Translations under genes and position numbers: made by a program | The notes under the pieces: generated by a model | Seen by the model: only the letters and a program-made list of their open reading frames with translations | Database searches by the model: none | What the model was told of the DNA's origin: nothing | Shown here: positions 35,933 through 48,840 of the stretch, in pieces | Layout: every line of letters starts with the position of its first letter | Position numbering within the stretch: the stretch's first letter is position 1 | Assembly: GCA_027627225.1 (NCBI GenBank) | Contig: CM051033.1 | Coordinates: 13,130,058 to 13,194,057 of the forward strand | Length of the DNA stretch: 64,000 bases | Reading direction: 5' to 3' | Source: Congeria kusceri | Taxonomy: Eukaryota; Mollusca; Bivalvia; Myida; Dreissenidae

Positions 35933-36761
35933 AATGTATTTTGAACATAATTATAATATATCTACCCATGACCTGTGTATTTAAAATTTACAGTGACATG
36001 TTTTGTTATTACGATGACATATATGTGGCATATGCATGGCGTTATGTATGTCGTTATAGAGTGACATGTTATCACGTGACTATATTATTTCATTGGATCA
36101 TGTTACGAGAAACATGTATGTGTTTAAGTAACGAAATAAATTATGTTGAATCTGGAATAACCCGTGATCTCGGACGAATTAATTATGATGAATAACCAAT
36201 TTATTAAGGCATTGTAACGATATACTTAAGAAGGCTTTAGAGCGATATAAAAGTCGTACGAATACCATAATTAAAATCATCTCCAGACTGACGTACTATA
36301 TTATGCGCTGACTGGATCCGATGACTTCGCATTAGGGGTCACGTTCAGATGACCTTTTTAGGAGCCAATCAAACTGCTGCCGTCAAAATCTTGCGGTATA
36401 ACTTCATTTAGACCACAGCTATCGCCAGCCGACCAATCAGAGGCAAGAAAAAGTGTTGTATAAAATTTCACAAGAAAAAGTGTTGTATAAAATTTCACAT
36501 ATATCCGCATAATTTATATAGTCATATAAATTTATGAATGTTAAAGCATAAATGTCTTTGACAAACTTCTAACTTCGTATCTTGACCTTTTAACATTATG
36601 CCCGGGCCTACAACACGAACATGGCATAGCTACGCCACTGGTATAAATCCCACACACTAGCAGTAAGGTGTTGGTATATATACCTCCCGATTTCCTCGTG
36701 CGCAAGTAGCGGTGTAAAGGCCAAATAAACTCAGTTTTGAGTTTAATGTATACTGTTCAGT

Positions 36762-36767
<6 letters not shown>

Positions 36768-36810
<43 letters not shown>

Positions 36811-37195
36811 TGTAGTAGTAGTTGTTGTTGTCGTCGTTCATGTTGTTGTTGTTCGTGTTGTTGTTGTTAACGTTGTTGTTCGTGTTGTTGTTCGTGTTGT
36901 TGTTGTTTGTGTTGTTTTAAGTGTTCTTGTTTGTGTTGTTGTTCGTGTTGTTGTTGATCATGTTTTGTCTGTTGTTTTTGTTGTTTGTGTTTTAATTGTA
37001 GTTAGTGTTGTTGATCGTGTTGTTGTTCGTGTTGTTGCTGTGCATGTTGTTATTGGTGTTATTATTGTTGTAGTTCTTGTTGTTGTTGTTCGTGCTGTTG
37101 TTGTTCTCATTGTTTTTCGGGTTGTTGTTGTAGTGGAGGATGTGGTGGTATGCTAAGTGCTATTAGTGGTTGATGTAGTTGCTGTTGTTGTAATT
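36768..37195. repeat. Trinucleotide tract, (GTA)n then degenerate (GTT)n
   Basis: A clean AGT/GTA run (36768-36806) passes into about 390 bp of GTTGTT-rich sequence broken by TCGTG words. It yields a long poly-valine/serine frame (36737-37156) that is an artefact. Confidence 0.9.
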
Positions 37196-38051
37196 AGTAT
37201 GATTGATTTTAAAGACGATTTCTACAGTTTTTTCCCTTCCGTGAAATTTTTTCATTTTTACATATTTTGCAGATCGTTCAATGCCTAACACAATGAAACC
37301 ATAAAAAGATGGGGGTCACCGCATGAGATTTTTTGGAAAATGCATGTAATTGGCCTATCCGTGAATGCATTTTAGGAAATTTTGATGCTGTTTTTTTTTT
37401 AGCAAAAAGATAGTATTGACCATTGATAGGTACAAAATATCGACATCCTATTGGTTGAAATGGGTAATTGTAAGTAAGCAATCCGTTACATAGTGAATTT
37501 TTTTTAAATATTTGACAACAAATGCTTTTGCTTCCTTTTTTAACGAAAAATGCTACATTTTGTATTCATATAAAAGTTTGGTTTTCACTATAGAAAAAAA
37601 ATCTGTTCCGTTAAAATTCCTGACTTTTCGATATTTGTGACATAATTTTATTCTTAACAAACTGCAAACAAGAAAACAGGTGGTCACCGTGCTTGTTTTT
37701 GAGCAAAAAAAATATGTAGTTTACATGTGCGTATTGGATATTTTTCTGTAAAAAACAGGATGGAATGACAGTCATAATTTATAACAATACACTTATAAAA
37801 GTAAATAGATATATATTATATATAATTATTTTAGGAACAGCAGTTGATTATGACTATGTACAAAACGTTATTACAGCCAAAACACTTTCACAATAATGGC
37901 AAGCATGTGCACAGCTTTACGCGAGTCCAATGTTCAGTCAGCGTGTTCCTACTTTCGTTTTCAGTGTATTTTCAAACTTTCGCCAATAAAATCGAGTAAC
38001 AAGACACTTCTACTATGATCATGTCAATTATTATGAATATATCTGATTTTA

Positions 38052-39697
38052 CAGTCGGTTTAAATTTTGTTGATAATGAGGGAATCAACCATTTAATGTA
38101 CTGGTTTACAGGTTTATTTGGCAAATCGGCATGAGCAATGCCTTTGGCCATTTACAAAACACATAATGAAAGATGGCAATTAGCAACATTACAAGTTCAA
38201 AATACAAGATTCCAATTATATAAAGCAGGCTTTATAAAAATATTGTACAAAAACATATCTGTATATACAATGGATTGATTAACTCATTTCATAAGTACGT
38301 TAAGAAGCAACACTATCTATGATTTGGGAACGTCGTAACATCGCAAAGTACACCAATTTTGAAAGGCGTCTTAACAAACCAATTTTTCAGATTTACAAAT
38401 TTATTAATTGTACTAAAAGCATTTGATATTTTATATTTTTTCCTTAGGTCATGATACAGGGGACAGCAGAGTACAAAGTGGAATTCTGACTCAACAACAT
38501 TGCAATTGTATAGTTTACATAGTCTATTAATTCTATCCACATTATTGTATCTTCCTGTTTCATTCTCAAGAGAATGTGAACATAACCGTAACCTCGTTAA
38601 TGCAATTCTATACTTATCATGGTCAATAGCATCTAAATCTGTTTCATACCTAAAAACTGTTTTAATTTTTTTTTAATACTCTAATTTGTTTTGAGAATTC
38701 ACAGTTTCCGACCATATCTGTACATATTGGTCACGCAACCTTTGCTTTAACATGGGTATATAGCAACAGTTAATATCAAACATATACCATAAGTAGTCAT
38801 ATCCAAGCTTATCTAATGCATTATTTACCGCCTTTCCGCAGCTATTTTTGAAATTCAATGAATTAAAACTGTTATCTAAAATATGATCTATAAATATTTT
38901 GCCTGAACTGATTACGGATTTTCATAATTTTACACCAATATTTGAAGGCTTTTTCCCTGCAAATAACCGAAAGAGGGAATCTACCTAATTCGTCAAGGAC
39001 GGCAACTGTGGATGTTTGAGTATGCACGCCAAGAATATGCTTACAAAATTTTATATGGATTTTGTCTACCTCCTTGAAGTCATATATGCCCCAAATCTCA
39101 CTACCATACAAAATAATAGGTGAAACAGTCGAATCAAACAGTAACAATTTTGTTTTAATATCTAAAGATACTCTAGTAAACAGTTATATAAGGCCATTAT
39201 ATGCCTTCAGAGCCTGTTCATTTAGTGCTTTTACTGCATCAGCAAGACTTCCGGTATAATAAAACTTCATACCAAGGTAACAGGAACTATCAACAACCTC
39301 AAGATTATTACTGTTTATACTCCATGTGGAATTATTTATAGATTGTTTGCGTTCAAATATACATATTTTTGTTTTAGCTACATTTATCTTGAGGCCCCAT
39401 TTAGAAGAATATTGGTTTGCACAATCTAGCTGGGCCTACAAACTATTGGGATCAGTCGTAAACGAAGCAATATCATCTGCAAATAGTAACATATATAGTG
39501 ATAACTTTTCAATGTCATTTACAGACATTTTAGACACATCAATATAATCCTTGATATCATTTATAAATTGTAAATAGGGGGAATCGTGGTTTTCAGTTTA
39601 CAAACACACTGTAATCGTCTGTAATTTAAATCGTTCGATTTACCTGTATCGATCAGTCAATGTTTATAAAGGTTCTCACTTGCATTTTTACCGACTG
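38052..39697. mobile_element. TA-flanked element carrying a LINE remnant
   Basis: CAGTCGGTTTAAA at the left and the inverse TTTTTACCGACTG at the right, each bounded by TA (38050-38051 and 39698-39699), indicate a Tc1/mariner-type TA target. Comparison with 5000-5965 shows exactly the expected single TA at the empty site. Most of the interior is a LINE fragment. Confidence 0.65.
38140..39580 (-). pseudogene. LINE reverse transcriptase fragment, C-terminal half
   Basis: Minus-strand frames in order give an RT core with LLFADDIASF near 39490, KWGLKINVAKTKI, then ILYGSEIWG near 39100, FCKHILGVHTQTST, and a C-terminal Cys-rich motif (CKLYNC...FHFVLCCPLY) near 38480. Stops and shifts break it, for example a TAG shortly after the FADD block. 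The family is the same general type as the longer LINE at 48841-52450. It is truncated at its 5' end within the RT domain. Confidence 0.75.
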
Positions 39698-39828
39698 TAG
39701 TTGGTAAATACAGTGTACACAATATTTAAATAATATTATTATTTGTCAAAACACTTCCCATTATGAAGATTTAAATCAACTCCACTGATTCGCGAAAAGA
39801 TGCGCAGAAAAACTACCGAAATCGTCTT

Positions 39829-41326
39829 TAATTATTTGGCGTCAAAAGCGTGTTGATTTCTTAAATATGCATTTTGTCTAAATGCTAGAATATTGCTAGT
39901 CAAAATTGCCACGGATTAAGATGTTTGCACAGCGAGCTTTTTTTCTGGCAAGAACAATTATTATTGTCTTTTACATGTATAAAGGTCGCCGGTATATGTT
40001 TTCTAATACGGTAAACCAAACATCTATTATCTGTGGTCTAAGTCGGATAGACTCGCTAACGCTCGGATATAAATTCCATATACAGCCGCTATATCATACA
40101 CATATATACCATACATACCATGCACGAAATTAACGTGAACTTTGGATGTTTACTCGCCTAAGGTACCACTATATCCATTGTTAACCCCGTGAAAATTAAC
40201 TGTAAATGATTTATTCCCGAGGAACTAGAAATGCACCACTTTTCAAAAACCGTGGCCAAACATTGCTGTACAAAAGGCAATTTCATTGGGCGCAGCGGGG
40301 CTAATGTATTATTGTTCGGAAGGTCATTTGAACGTGACCTGTTATACGATGTCTTTAGATCCTAACAATGTTAGGATTTGATTTTAATGAGATTGCACAA
40401 TTAACCAATAAAAATCTCATGGCCGGTTGTTCAGCTATACCCGTTTGAGACAGATCATATAAACCTCGGTTTTTCCAGTAAAAAAGCCGTCTCAAATCGA
40501 GTTGCTCACCTTTTCGAAGCTCAGCGCTTATTGATCCGAGGATCAGCCCGTTTGCTGAGCTTATATGCCTGTGTGATCTAAATGTATCTTATCGGTCTAA
40601 TACTTAATACATGTATACATTTGTATTTGAGTCTCAAAACCTTTTTCAAATTGTATAAAATGTTGGTGTTGATATTGCTTATATTTTCTTTCCGTATTTT
40701 CTTAATGACTTGCCGCAATATAAATATTCTTGTAGATATTCTTGTTTGAAATCTAGATATTATGGAAGCGTTCTCGATTTAGTGTTCGTGTTTTAAACAT
40801 TTATCCTGCTAATTCCATTTTGTTTCGCTGACAAATATGAAATACTTAAGTCCTAAAGTGTCTCATAGTACACATGTGACGTTCTTTATAACAGACAATG
40901 CACACAACAAACGAAGGCTTTTTATTCTAAATACAACACTGGAATAATGTTGACAAATATTTTCTTTTATCACCTTCGTTATTGTTAGAAGTAACATAAA
41001 TTATTATCAAAATATAAAAGTTGATTATAAGTTTGTACCTTTGCAATCTGTTAAAAATGTCTACTTAATCCAAATATTACTCGTGCAACTGAGTTTATTT
41101 TCTGGGAATAATTTCCCTACTTTTACTATCTGCATGTAGTATTTATCATATAAGTTTTGAAACACCGGTATTTTAGTTTATAGGACAAACAAGTTGTCAT
41201 GTAAATAATTTCGTAAACAATTGTGTTACACTGATATTATGTTTTAAATACCCCAAGGAAAACATTTACAAATTTAACCATTAGTCAGTATTTGGACATC
41301 TGTCAGTTGATGACCTGTGTCGTTTA
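39829..41326. other. Intergenic, contains the left arm of a larger inverted repeat
   Basis: No gene seen. ATGGCCGGTTGTTCAGC at about 40419 is the inverse of GCTGAGCAACCGGCCATTA at about 42918, and both sides carry CTCAGCGCTT words. A ~2.5-kb inverted element may be present, with the pogo-type MITE and microsatellites inside. Confidence 0.35.
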
Positions 41327-41987
41327 CACCAAAACCCCGCTTTACGACCACCTCGATTTTACGACCACCCCGCTAAAGCGGACACTTTAAAAGACCCGAT
41401 TGTTTTCTTATATATTTCAATGGTCGCAAACCCCGATTATACGGGCACCCCGCTATTCCGTATTACGACCACTAATCCCAGATCGAAAGTACTAAATGAT
41501 GCTCAAAATAAACCCGTTATTGCGACCAGTGTCATTTGGTCGTTAACACTGAACATCGTCAATTAACAGAACAGAACAGAACAGAACAGAAACTGCTAAT
41601 GCGGTATAAAAGGAGAGTGTGAACAACAATGGTACAAATGTTTATGGGATCAACACATCAACGTTGTATCAAATTGCGTTAATTGAGACTAGCTGACAAA
41701 TGGGCTTAGTTAATCAAGTTTTAATTAATTTCCGACTCTAATGTAAAGTTCATATTCATAACTATAAGTTACATAACCTGTAATCAATACAATTTATTTA
41801 TTAAAAAAAATAATCGGAATTTTCGTTATTTATTAATTATGCATTATTTTCATTAAAATTTAAAATTACACAGACATAGTCATGTACTGACTCGGCGATC
41901 TGCCGTACCTCGATATTACGACCACCCCGCTATGAAGACCAATTTTATTAAGACCCCCCAAGTGGTCGTATTAGCGGGGTTTTACTG
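41327..41987. mobile_element. pogo/Tigger-type MITE with TA target
   Basis: The right end (inverse of CAGTAAAACCCCGCTAATAC) and the left end CACCAAAACCCCGCTTTACG are inverted and bounded by TA at 41325-41326 and 41988-41989. GACCACCCCGCT words recur inside. No transposase. A (GAACA)n run sits at 41567-41592. Confidence 0.75.
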
Positions 41988-42344
41988 TATGTCCATAACA
42001 CAGTTACATAGTATTTCTTTTGATTACAAGAAATGTATACTAATTAAGTATGGATTGTAAGGAACAACACAATAATATGGTTTACCTTGCAGTTCTTATT
42101 TTCATTAAGTAACCTACAAATCGCACATAACGCATTTCTATGATATGTCTGTATACTGTTATTTTACCTACGTATGGCATGACTTTCTTTTATTAATATT
42201 TTGAGTTTTACATCTATTAACAGTAGTAATACTACATCTAATATTATTGCTATTTCTAAAACTACAACTGCTTATATTTCTTATTTAATTTAAAGATATT
42301 TATAAAAATATTTCTACTTGCAAAACAACTACTGATTCTGCTTC

Positions 42345-42421
42345 CGCTACCAGTACTATTACTTCTACTAGCACTACTGCTGCTGCTACTGCTGCTAGTT
42401 CTACTGCTACTACTACTACTT

Positions 42422-42487
<66 letters not shown>

Positions 42488-42700
42488 TTGCTGCTACTAC
42501 TACTACTACTACTAGTTCTACTACTGCAGCTGTTACTGTTGTTGCCGCTGATGATGCTGCTACTATTACTACAATTGTAATGATAATGATAATAATAATA
42601 ATAATAATTATAATAGTAATGATGATGATGATGATGACGATGATAATGATGATGATGATGATGGTGGATATGATGATGATGATGATGATTATGATAAAGC
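42345..42700. repeat. Compound trinucleotide tract
   Basis: CTA/CTG runs (42345-42540) are followed by ATA runs (42583-42612) and GAT runs (42620-42690). Frames across it are low-complexity artefacts. Confidence 0.9.
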
Positions 42701-42749
42701 CTATTTATAAGGTATTTCTATTGGATAGACCTGCTATCGATCTGGTTTA

Positions 42750-42861
42750 TTTATTGAGCGCTTTTTAAGCCATGACGAAAGCGCTGAGCAACCCGACACA
42801 ATAATAAACCGTTTATTCCTCGGGTTTCTCAGCCCTACGGCTTAAAAATAAGCGCTCAAAT
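42750..42861. repeat. Foldback D (TTGAGCGCTT arms)
   Basis: TTGAGCGCTTTTTAAGCC and the inverse GGCTTAAAAATAAGCGCTCAA form the outer arms. CTGAGCAACCCGA and TCGGGTTTCTCAG form the inner stem around AATAATAAACCG. Confidence 0.75.
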
Positions 42862-42959
42862 CGGAAAGGTTAACAACTTGATTTTACAATAAGTCGCTTA
42901 AACGACGGCTTAACAGAGCTGAGCAACCGGCCATTAGTCATTTTGAATCTACTCTAGAC

Positions 42960-43195
42960 TGAAGGTTCCATTAGTTCCCACGACTTAATATATTGGTCAT
43001 TGCCACGACTTAATATTAATGTCGTATTAAGTATCTGGATACCACGATTTAATTTTTCGTTAGTTCTCACGACAATATAATTATGTCGTTCGTTACCACC
43101 ATGTTATTATTGGATTAAATTTTGTCGTTCGTTTTCAAAGCATTAATTAGCCGTTCCCTCGTTACGTATTTTCACAGTACCAGTAGTTGTTGGTG
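42960..43195. repeat. Degenerate CACGACTTAAT / GTCGTTCGTT repeat tract
   Basis: Short direct and inverted words (CACGACTTAATAT, GTCGTTCGTTACC) recur at irregular spacing. No coding potential. Confidence 0.5.
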
Positions 43196-43259
43196 CAATA
43201 CTATGTAATATGTTTTTAATAAATACCGATTAATCTGATTAACGACCAATTATTTTCAG

Positions 43260-46200
43260 GTCCACACAGGAAACGGTTAATTTTAATCTTCGCAGTACCA
43301 GTAGTGATTGTCTCCATTCTGGTGCTCACTTCCGGTATATTGATGAAGAAGGAAGGCTATGGTTAGCATGGCTTACCAGTCGTAATATCAATAATGGTTA
43401 GCAGATAAGTATGTCATTTAAACAATAATTTTTCGATTTGTCGTTGTTTATCGGCCAATAAACAACGATTTGTAGTTCTGATGCGTAGGAATTAAACCCA
43501 GAGAGCGTTAGTTCGAGTTGTTAAATAGCCACGCACCAGAACGACAAAGAATTGTTTATTAGCCGATAAACAACGAAAATGCGAACATTATTTCGATTCT
43601 AACATGATTTGACAAATGTTTTTGCAATTGAAATAAAAACGAATAGCATGATATAATACCCTACACATTAGTTTGATGTACCGTACTGCACTGGTAACAA
43701 ATTGAAAATTTACAAACATTAACGTATTTTGTATTTACAATCAAATTCATATGAATGTAAGACGAACGTGCGTACGACAAAGTACAATGTTAACATGTAA
43801 AACATACATCAAATGCTTATACTTCAAACAGAATAAAGGAACCATTACTTGTCATGATACACAAAAAACGGAGATAAAAATGTTTAAAGCAAAAGCGCAA
43901 ACTTAAAAAAGGACAATCGAAATACGTTTCCAGCCACAGGCAAGAAATGCCCGAAAGACGAATAATCACTAGTCAGTATTCTTTGCATTTGCGTGCGAGT
44001 TTTATGAATATCTGTTCCTCTGATACATACCACAAATGAATGAATAAGTTTTTTAATTGCAGAGTCTACTAGGGGCGATATTTATGGTGCACACTATTTT
44101 GTTCCACTGCACCGAAAATAGAAGTTTTCTACGAAGAAAGTTATTATTCAAGATGCCCTTAACAGTTCTATCTGCGACTATGAGCCAATAACAAAAACAC
44201 GTATAAACGGACTATGAGCCAATAACAAAACATGTATAAACGGACTATGAGCCAATAACAAAAACACGTATCAACGGACTATGAGCCAATAACAAAAACA
44301 CGTATAAACGGAATATGAGCCAATAACAAAAACACGTATAAACGGAAACTGAGCCAATAACAAAAACACGTTTAAACGGACTATGAGCCAATAACAAAAA
44401 CACGTATAAACAGACTATGATCCACTAACAAAAACACGTATAAACGGACTATGAGCCACTAACAAAAACACGAATAAACGGATTATGAGCCAATAACTAG
44501 AACACGTATAAACGGAATATGAGCCACAAACAAAACACGTATAAACGGAATATGAGCCAATAACAAAAACACGTATAAACGGACTATGAGCCAATAACAA
44601 GGACACGTATAAACGGAATTGAGCCATTAACAAAAACACGTATAAACGGATTATGAGCCAATAACAAAAACAGGTATAAACGGAATATGAGCCAATAACA
44701 AAAACACGGCTAAACGGACTATGAGCCACTAACAAAAACACGTATAAACGGACTATGAGCCAATAACTACAACACGTATAAACGGAATATGAGCCACTAA
44801 CAAAAACACGTATAAACGGAATATGAGCCAACTACAAAAACACGTATAAACGGACTTCGAGCCAATAACAAGAACACGTATAAACGGAAATGAGCCATTA
44901 GCAAAAACACGTATAAACGGAATATAAGGCAATAACAAAAACACGTATAAACGGACTATGAGCCAATAACAATAACACATATAAACGGACTATGAGCCTT
45001 TAAAAACACGTATAAACGGATTATGAGCCAATAACAAAAACACGTGTAAACGGAATATCAGCCAATAACAAAAACACATCTAAACGGACTATGAGCCAAT
45101 CCAAAACACGTATAAACGGAATATGAGCCAATAACAAAAACACGTATAAACGGACTATGAGCCAATAACAAGAACACGTATAAACGGAATTGAGCCATTA
45201 ACAAAACACGTATAAACGGATTATGTGCCAATAACAAAAACAGGTATAAACGGAATATGAGCCAATAACAAAACACGTCTAAACGGACTATGAGCCAATA
45301 ACAAAACACGTATAAACGGACTATGAGCCAATAACAAAAACACGTATAAACGGACTATGAGCCAATAACAATAACACGTATAAACGGACTATGAGCCAAT
45401 AAAAAAACGTATAAACGGATTATGAGCCAATAACAAAAACACGTGTAAACGGAATATGAGCCAATAACAAAAACACGTCTAAACGGACTATGAGCCAATA
45501 ACAAAACACGTATAAATGGACTATGAGCCAATAACAAAAACACGTATAAACGGACTATGAGCCAATAACAAAAACACGTATAAACGGACTATGAGCCAAT
45601 ACCCAAAACACGTATAAACGGAATATGAGTCAATAACAAAAACACGTATAAACGGACTATGAGCCAATAACAAAACCACCTATAAACAGACTATGAGCCA
45701 ATAACAAAAACACGTATAAACGGATTATGAGCCAATAACAAAAACACGTATAAACGGAATATGAGCCCATAACAAAAACACGTATAATCGGAACGGGAAC
45801 CACCGCCGTTCTTAATTTTAAACAGAATATAAATGAAAGTTCAGAAATAATAGTTAAAGGTAAATCGAGCATCAAAATAACAATTAATCATAGGCCTTGT
45901 GCTATTAATAAGAATTACCGTATCTACTGTTGGTGCAGCGAGAGTTTCTTTTTGTTTCAATATTCTACTGCATATAAATTAAAACAGTTTTGATGATAAT
46001 ACATATGTAAGGTCGTAAAGTAAATCCACTGTCATACACATGTTATGATAACATAGTATTGCCACGAAATATTTATTCCATGCTTTTGTCAGACCATAAT
46101 TACTTTCCTTCAATATGTACTGTACATTTTGTCAATATAGGAAGTGAAATTTGCTCGACTTTCTCTGTATTATGTCACCTTCGTATATTATTATGTATGT

Positions 46201-46626
46201 ATGTGGCAATGTTCTATTTGAATAAGCTAATAAATCTTTGACTTGGTTTCAGGTTGGCGTGTTGGGGTTCCTTTACATTGGCGCAATAGGGTTGGTTTGC
46301 TTCGCTTCCATATTCATAAACGCAGGCAATGACTTCGCCTTGGCCTCAAGCATTCTTTGCCTGATTTTACACGTTGCTCTTTTAGTCGGTTACACTAAAT
46401 CAAGATCTGAAGAACCTCCTGTGGGTATTCCACGCTCACAGGCGCGTACTCAAACAGACAACTCAGACTTGCCACGTTCTTACAGGGAGTTGCAACTATG
46501 ACAGAAGGTAATAAACAACGGCATGAAACTCCTCCTCCACCGTACAATGAAGTAGTCCTGGTCAGCATAGGGGTAGGACCGCCCAGCTATGAAGAAGTCA
46601 TGTCACAGAAAACAATTCGTTATTGA
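43260..46626 (+). CDS. Membrane protein with PY-motif tail, paralogue of 27770-30817, partial model
   Basis: Exon 43260-43361 follows a TTTTCAG acceptor and encodes PHRKRLILIFAVPVVIVSIL, a membrane segment after a basic start. Its start phase is the same as exon 2 of the minus-strand gene. Exon 46251-46420 follows GGTTTCAG and encodes two more membrane segments (VGVLGFLYIGAIGLVCF; LILHVALLVGY). The frame then reaches a stop at 46499-46501, overlapping an ATG that opens a second frame to 46626 with PPPPYNEV and GPPSYEEVM. A 65-nt GT-AG intron (46421-46485) would join the frames; a frameshift is the alternative. The phase between 43361 and 46251 does not match, so a small exon is probably missing, and no first exon was found. 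A decaying gene cannot be excluded. Confidence 0.55.
43442..43575. repeat. Foldback of the GTTGTTTATCGGC family
   Basis: Arms CGTTGTTTATCGGC and AATAAACAA to TTCTG-TGCGT are inverted around a short spacer. It is the second copy of the family at 13605-13720, here within the long intron of the membrane-protein gene. Confidence 0.8.
44176..45791. repeat. 34-bp minisatellite, about 47 copies
   Basis: The unit combines TGAGCCAATAACAAAAACAC and GTATAAACGGACTA, with scattered substitutions and 1-6-bp deletions. Because 34 is not a multiple of 3, all minus frames cycle through three registers, giving spurious peptides such as FVIGSYSVYTC. It lies within the intron between 43361 and 46251. Confidence 0.97.
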
Positions 46627-48840
46627 CAATTTAAGACAATCTTGTTTCTATGCATATATAACAAGTAACTATTTTTTACTGTGTTGATGATGTTTAATAC
46701 TTGTATTTCTTTTATTGAACATTTCCTTTGCTTGGCATGTATAAACTTCACATTTTACGACTATCTGAAAAGCTTTTTGGGCCGCGTTTACACAGACAAT
46801 AGATGAAGTCTACACAACACCAAATGTCGTGATAAGTGTTAATTTATTCAATATGTAAATATTTTATTTATTTTACATATAATTTTGATCACAATTTCTT
46901 AATAAAACGTAAATAACTTATATATATATATATTTTGTGTGTGTGTGTTTTCTAGTGGTTAATCTATTGACCCATACCTTTCTGTTCTTTGGTACGTGTT
47001 CCGGTCCATCCATATTAGCTTTTGGATGTAGTTGACTTTGGAGAAGCATAATGTAGAACAGGCTCGGGAACAACTGGTGGTGCATGCAACATTTGGGGTA
47101 GAATTTTTGGCTGCCTCATCACGCTCCACAAGTCTTAGTGGTATGATTCAAAATTGATACATACATAAAAATAAACACTATGTAACATAGTGGCAGCAAA
47201 AGAGCTGAACCCTCAGTTACGCAATCAATAATAAGTCGCGGTATAGCTGTTTTGGACAGGATATATTGGAATTTCAATTACTTCCGTTGTGTTTAAAATA
47301 TTTGACCAGGTCTATTATTTCTATGCCATGTGAATTACTTAAAGGTGAAAGGCCAAGCTTCTAACAAATGTTATTTATTCTTTAGTCACATAGTTTAAGC
47401 CATAACAAATCAACTTCTCGTATCAGTTTTCATAAATAACGCTTTTATAAGCGAGTATAGCATAAAAGACAACAGGATTTTGCGCATATTTCTATCGATA
47501 CGCCATTTTGTTTCAAACTGGAAGTGACGTATATTCTTCCCAACGCGTTTATATATATATATATATATATATATACTGTAAAAATTACTTCAAAACTCGC
47601 GTTATTTCACTAAGTTACAATAATGGCCCCCACAAACAACGATGCCAATATCCTGTGTATTCCTACACAATAAGGTGTCGAAAGCAACACGAAGGTTTGC
47701 CAAGTTGTGGGCATGGGAAATCCTGATTGCTGATTGATTGATAGGTTTACGAATCATAATTATACTGGACTTAGCCGTAATCTGATTTGTTGCAGTATTT
47801 CAGCCTTATGCATTGGCAATTTAAATTCAACTATCTTTATAATGAAACAGTAAGAAATTAAAAAACAAATGCAGCGTTTTGTTGTATACGTAGTCAACAG
47901 AATATAAAAAAACAACAGCATCTTTCATGTAGTATTTTCATGTATTTCAAAGCCCTATTACTTAATTATTTGAATACAAATGTTGTAGATAATTCAGATG
48001 TATGGCTATATAAGAAGTCCGTCAAAAAAATTGTACAAGATTGTAAAGGATGATGCTAATATAACGATATACAGCCTGTTGCTGAAACATTGATTTTAGT
48101 AAATATGAGAAAATAGTGTATCAGACAAATGTTTCACTATCCCGATTATAGATATACTGAACATATATTGTAAGCAATGTTATGATAATCTGCAGTATGC
48201 AAGTATTGTTTGAAAAGTTGAGTAACGCTTAAAAATAAAACAATACATAAATTGTCGGCATGTATGTGCGTTAGCATATCACATGTATATGCTTTTTCTA
48301 TGTGAAACATCATGAAAGGCGTATGTGTTTTAGTTTAGGTGAATGACACATTGAAAAAGACACATAAATACTTCACATAAATAAACTTTCACTGCACGAA
48401 CATATTTATTTTGTAGATGCTTATATTTATATTCATTACACTTAGCAAACTGTGAAAGCGTTCTCGCACATTTGTAACAGAAGTATCCAATTATCAAAAC
48501 AACATCCTGTTTGTCACATGACATAAAAAGGGGTCGTATACAAACTGCCATTCATTCAAGGCATGCTGCTACATCGACTGTTGAAATTGACATCTTGAAT
48601 ATAGTTGAAAGTGAAAAATGCAACGGTTAAACAACAATCGATTAAAAAATATCTATGAAGACAGATTCCAAACAACCAGTTATAAAAATTAATATAAATG
48701 ATCAACATAAAAATCTAAGACGATTAACTCCCAAACACACGATTGTGATCTGTCGAAAAAGTGATGGGAGTTTTCTATTTTAAATCTTACTCCTTTATTA
48801 TTATACTTGTATGGAAATATAAAAGAATCAAAATAATTAT
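46627..48840. other. Intergenic, no gene seen
   Basis: AT-rich; a short (TA)n-(TG)n tract at about 46918-46948 and an (AT)n tract at 47550-47573. The AATAAA at 46902, about 275 bp after the membrane-protein stop codon, could be its poly(A) signal. Confidence 0.4.

Larger units (their letters stand above)
37205..39828. repeat. Dispersed repeat, copy split by a nested insertion
   Basis: 37205-38051 and 39698-39828 align in order with the uninterrupted copy at 5000-5965. The gap is an inserted element at 38052-39697. Confidence 0.7.

Noticed and set aside
35779..36195. 138-residue plus-strand frame
   Set aside because: Begins inside the hairpin MITE at 35736-35932 and runs into AT-rich sequence with no exon signals.
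36737..37156. 139-residue valine/serine-rich frame
   Set aside because: Created by the (GTA)n-(GTT)n tract.
44176..45791. CRISPR-like regular repeats
   Set aside because: Units are directly adjacent without unique spacers, and the genome is eukaryotic.
44415..45875. Several minus-strand frames with SYSVYTCF-like repeats resembling membrane protein
   Set aside because: All come from the 34-bp minisatellite; hydrophobicity is a product of the unit in every register.
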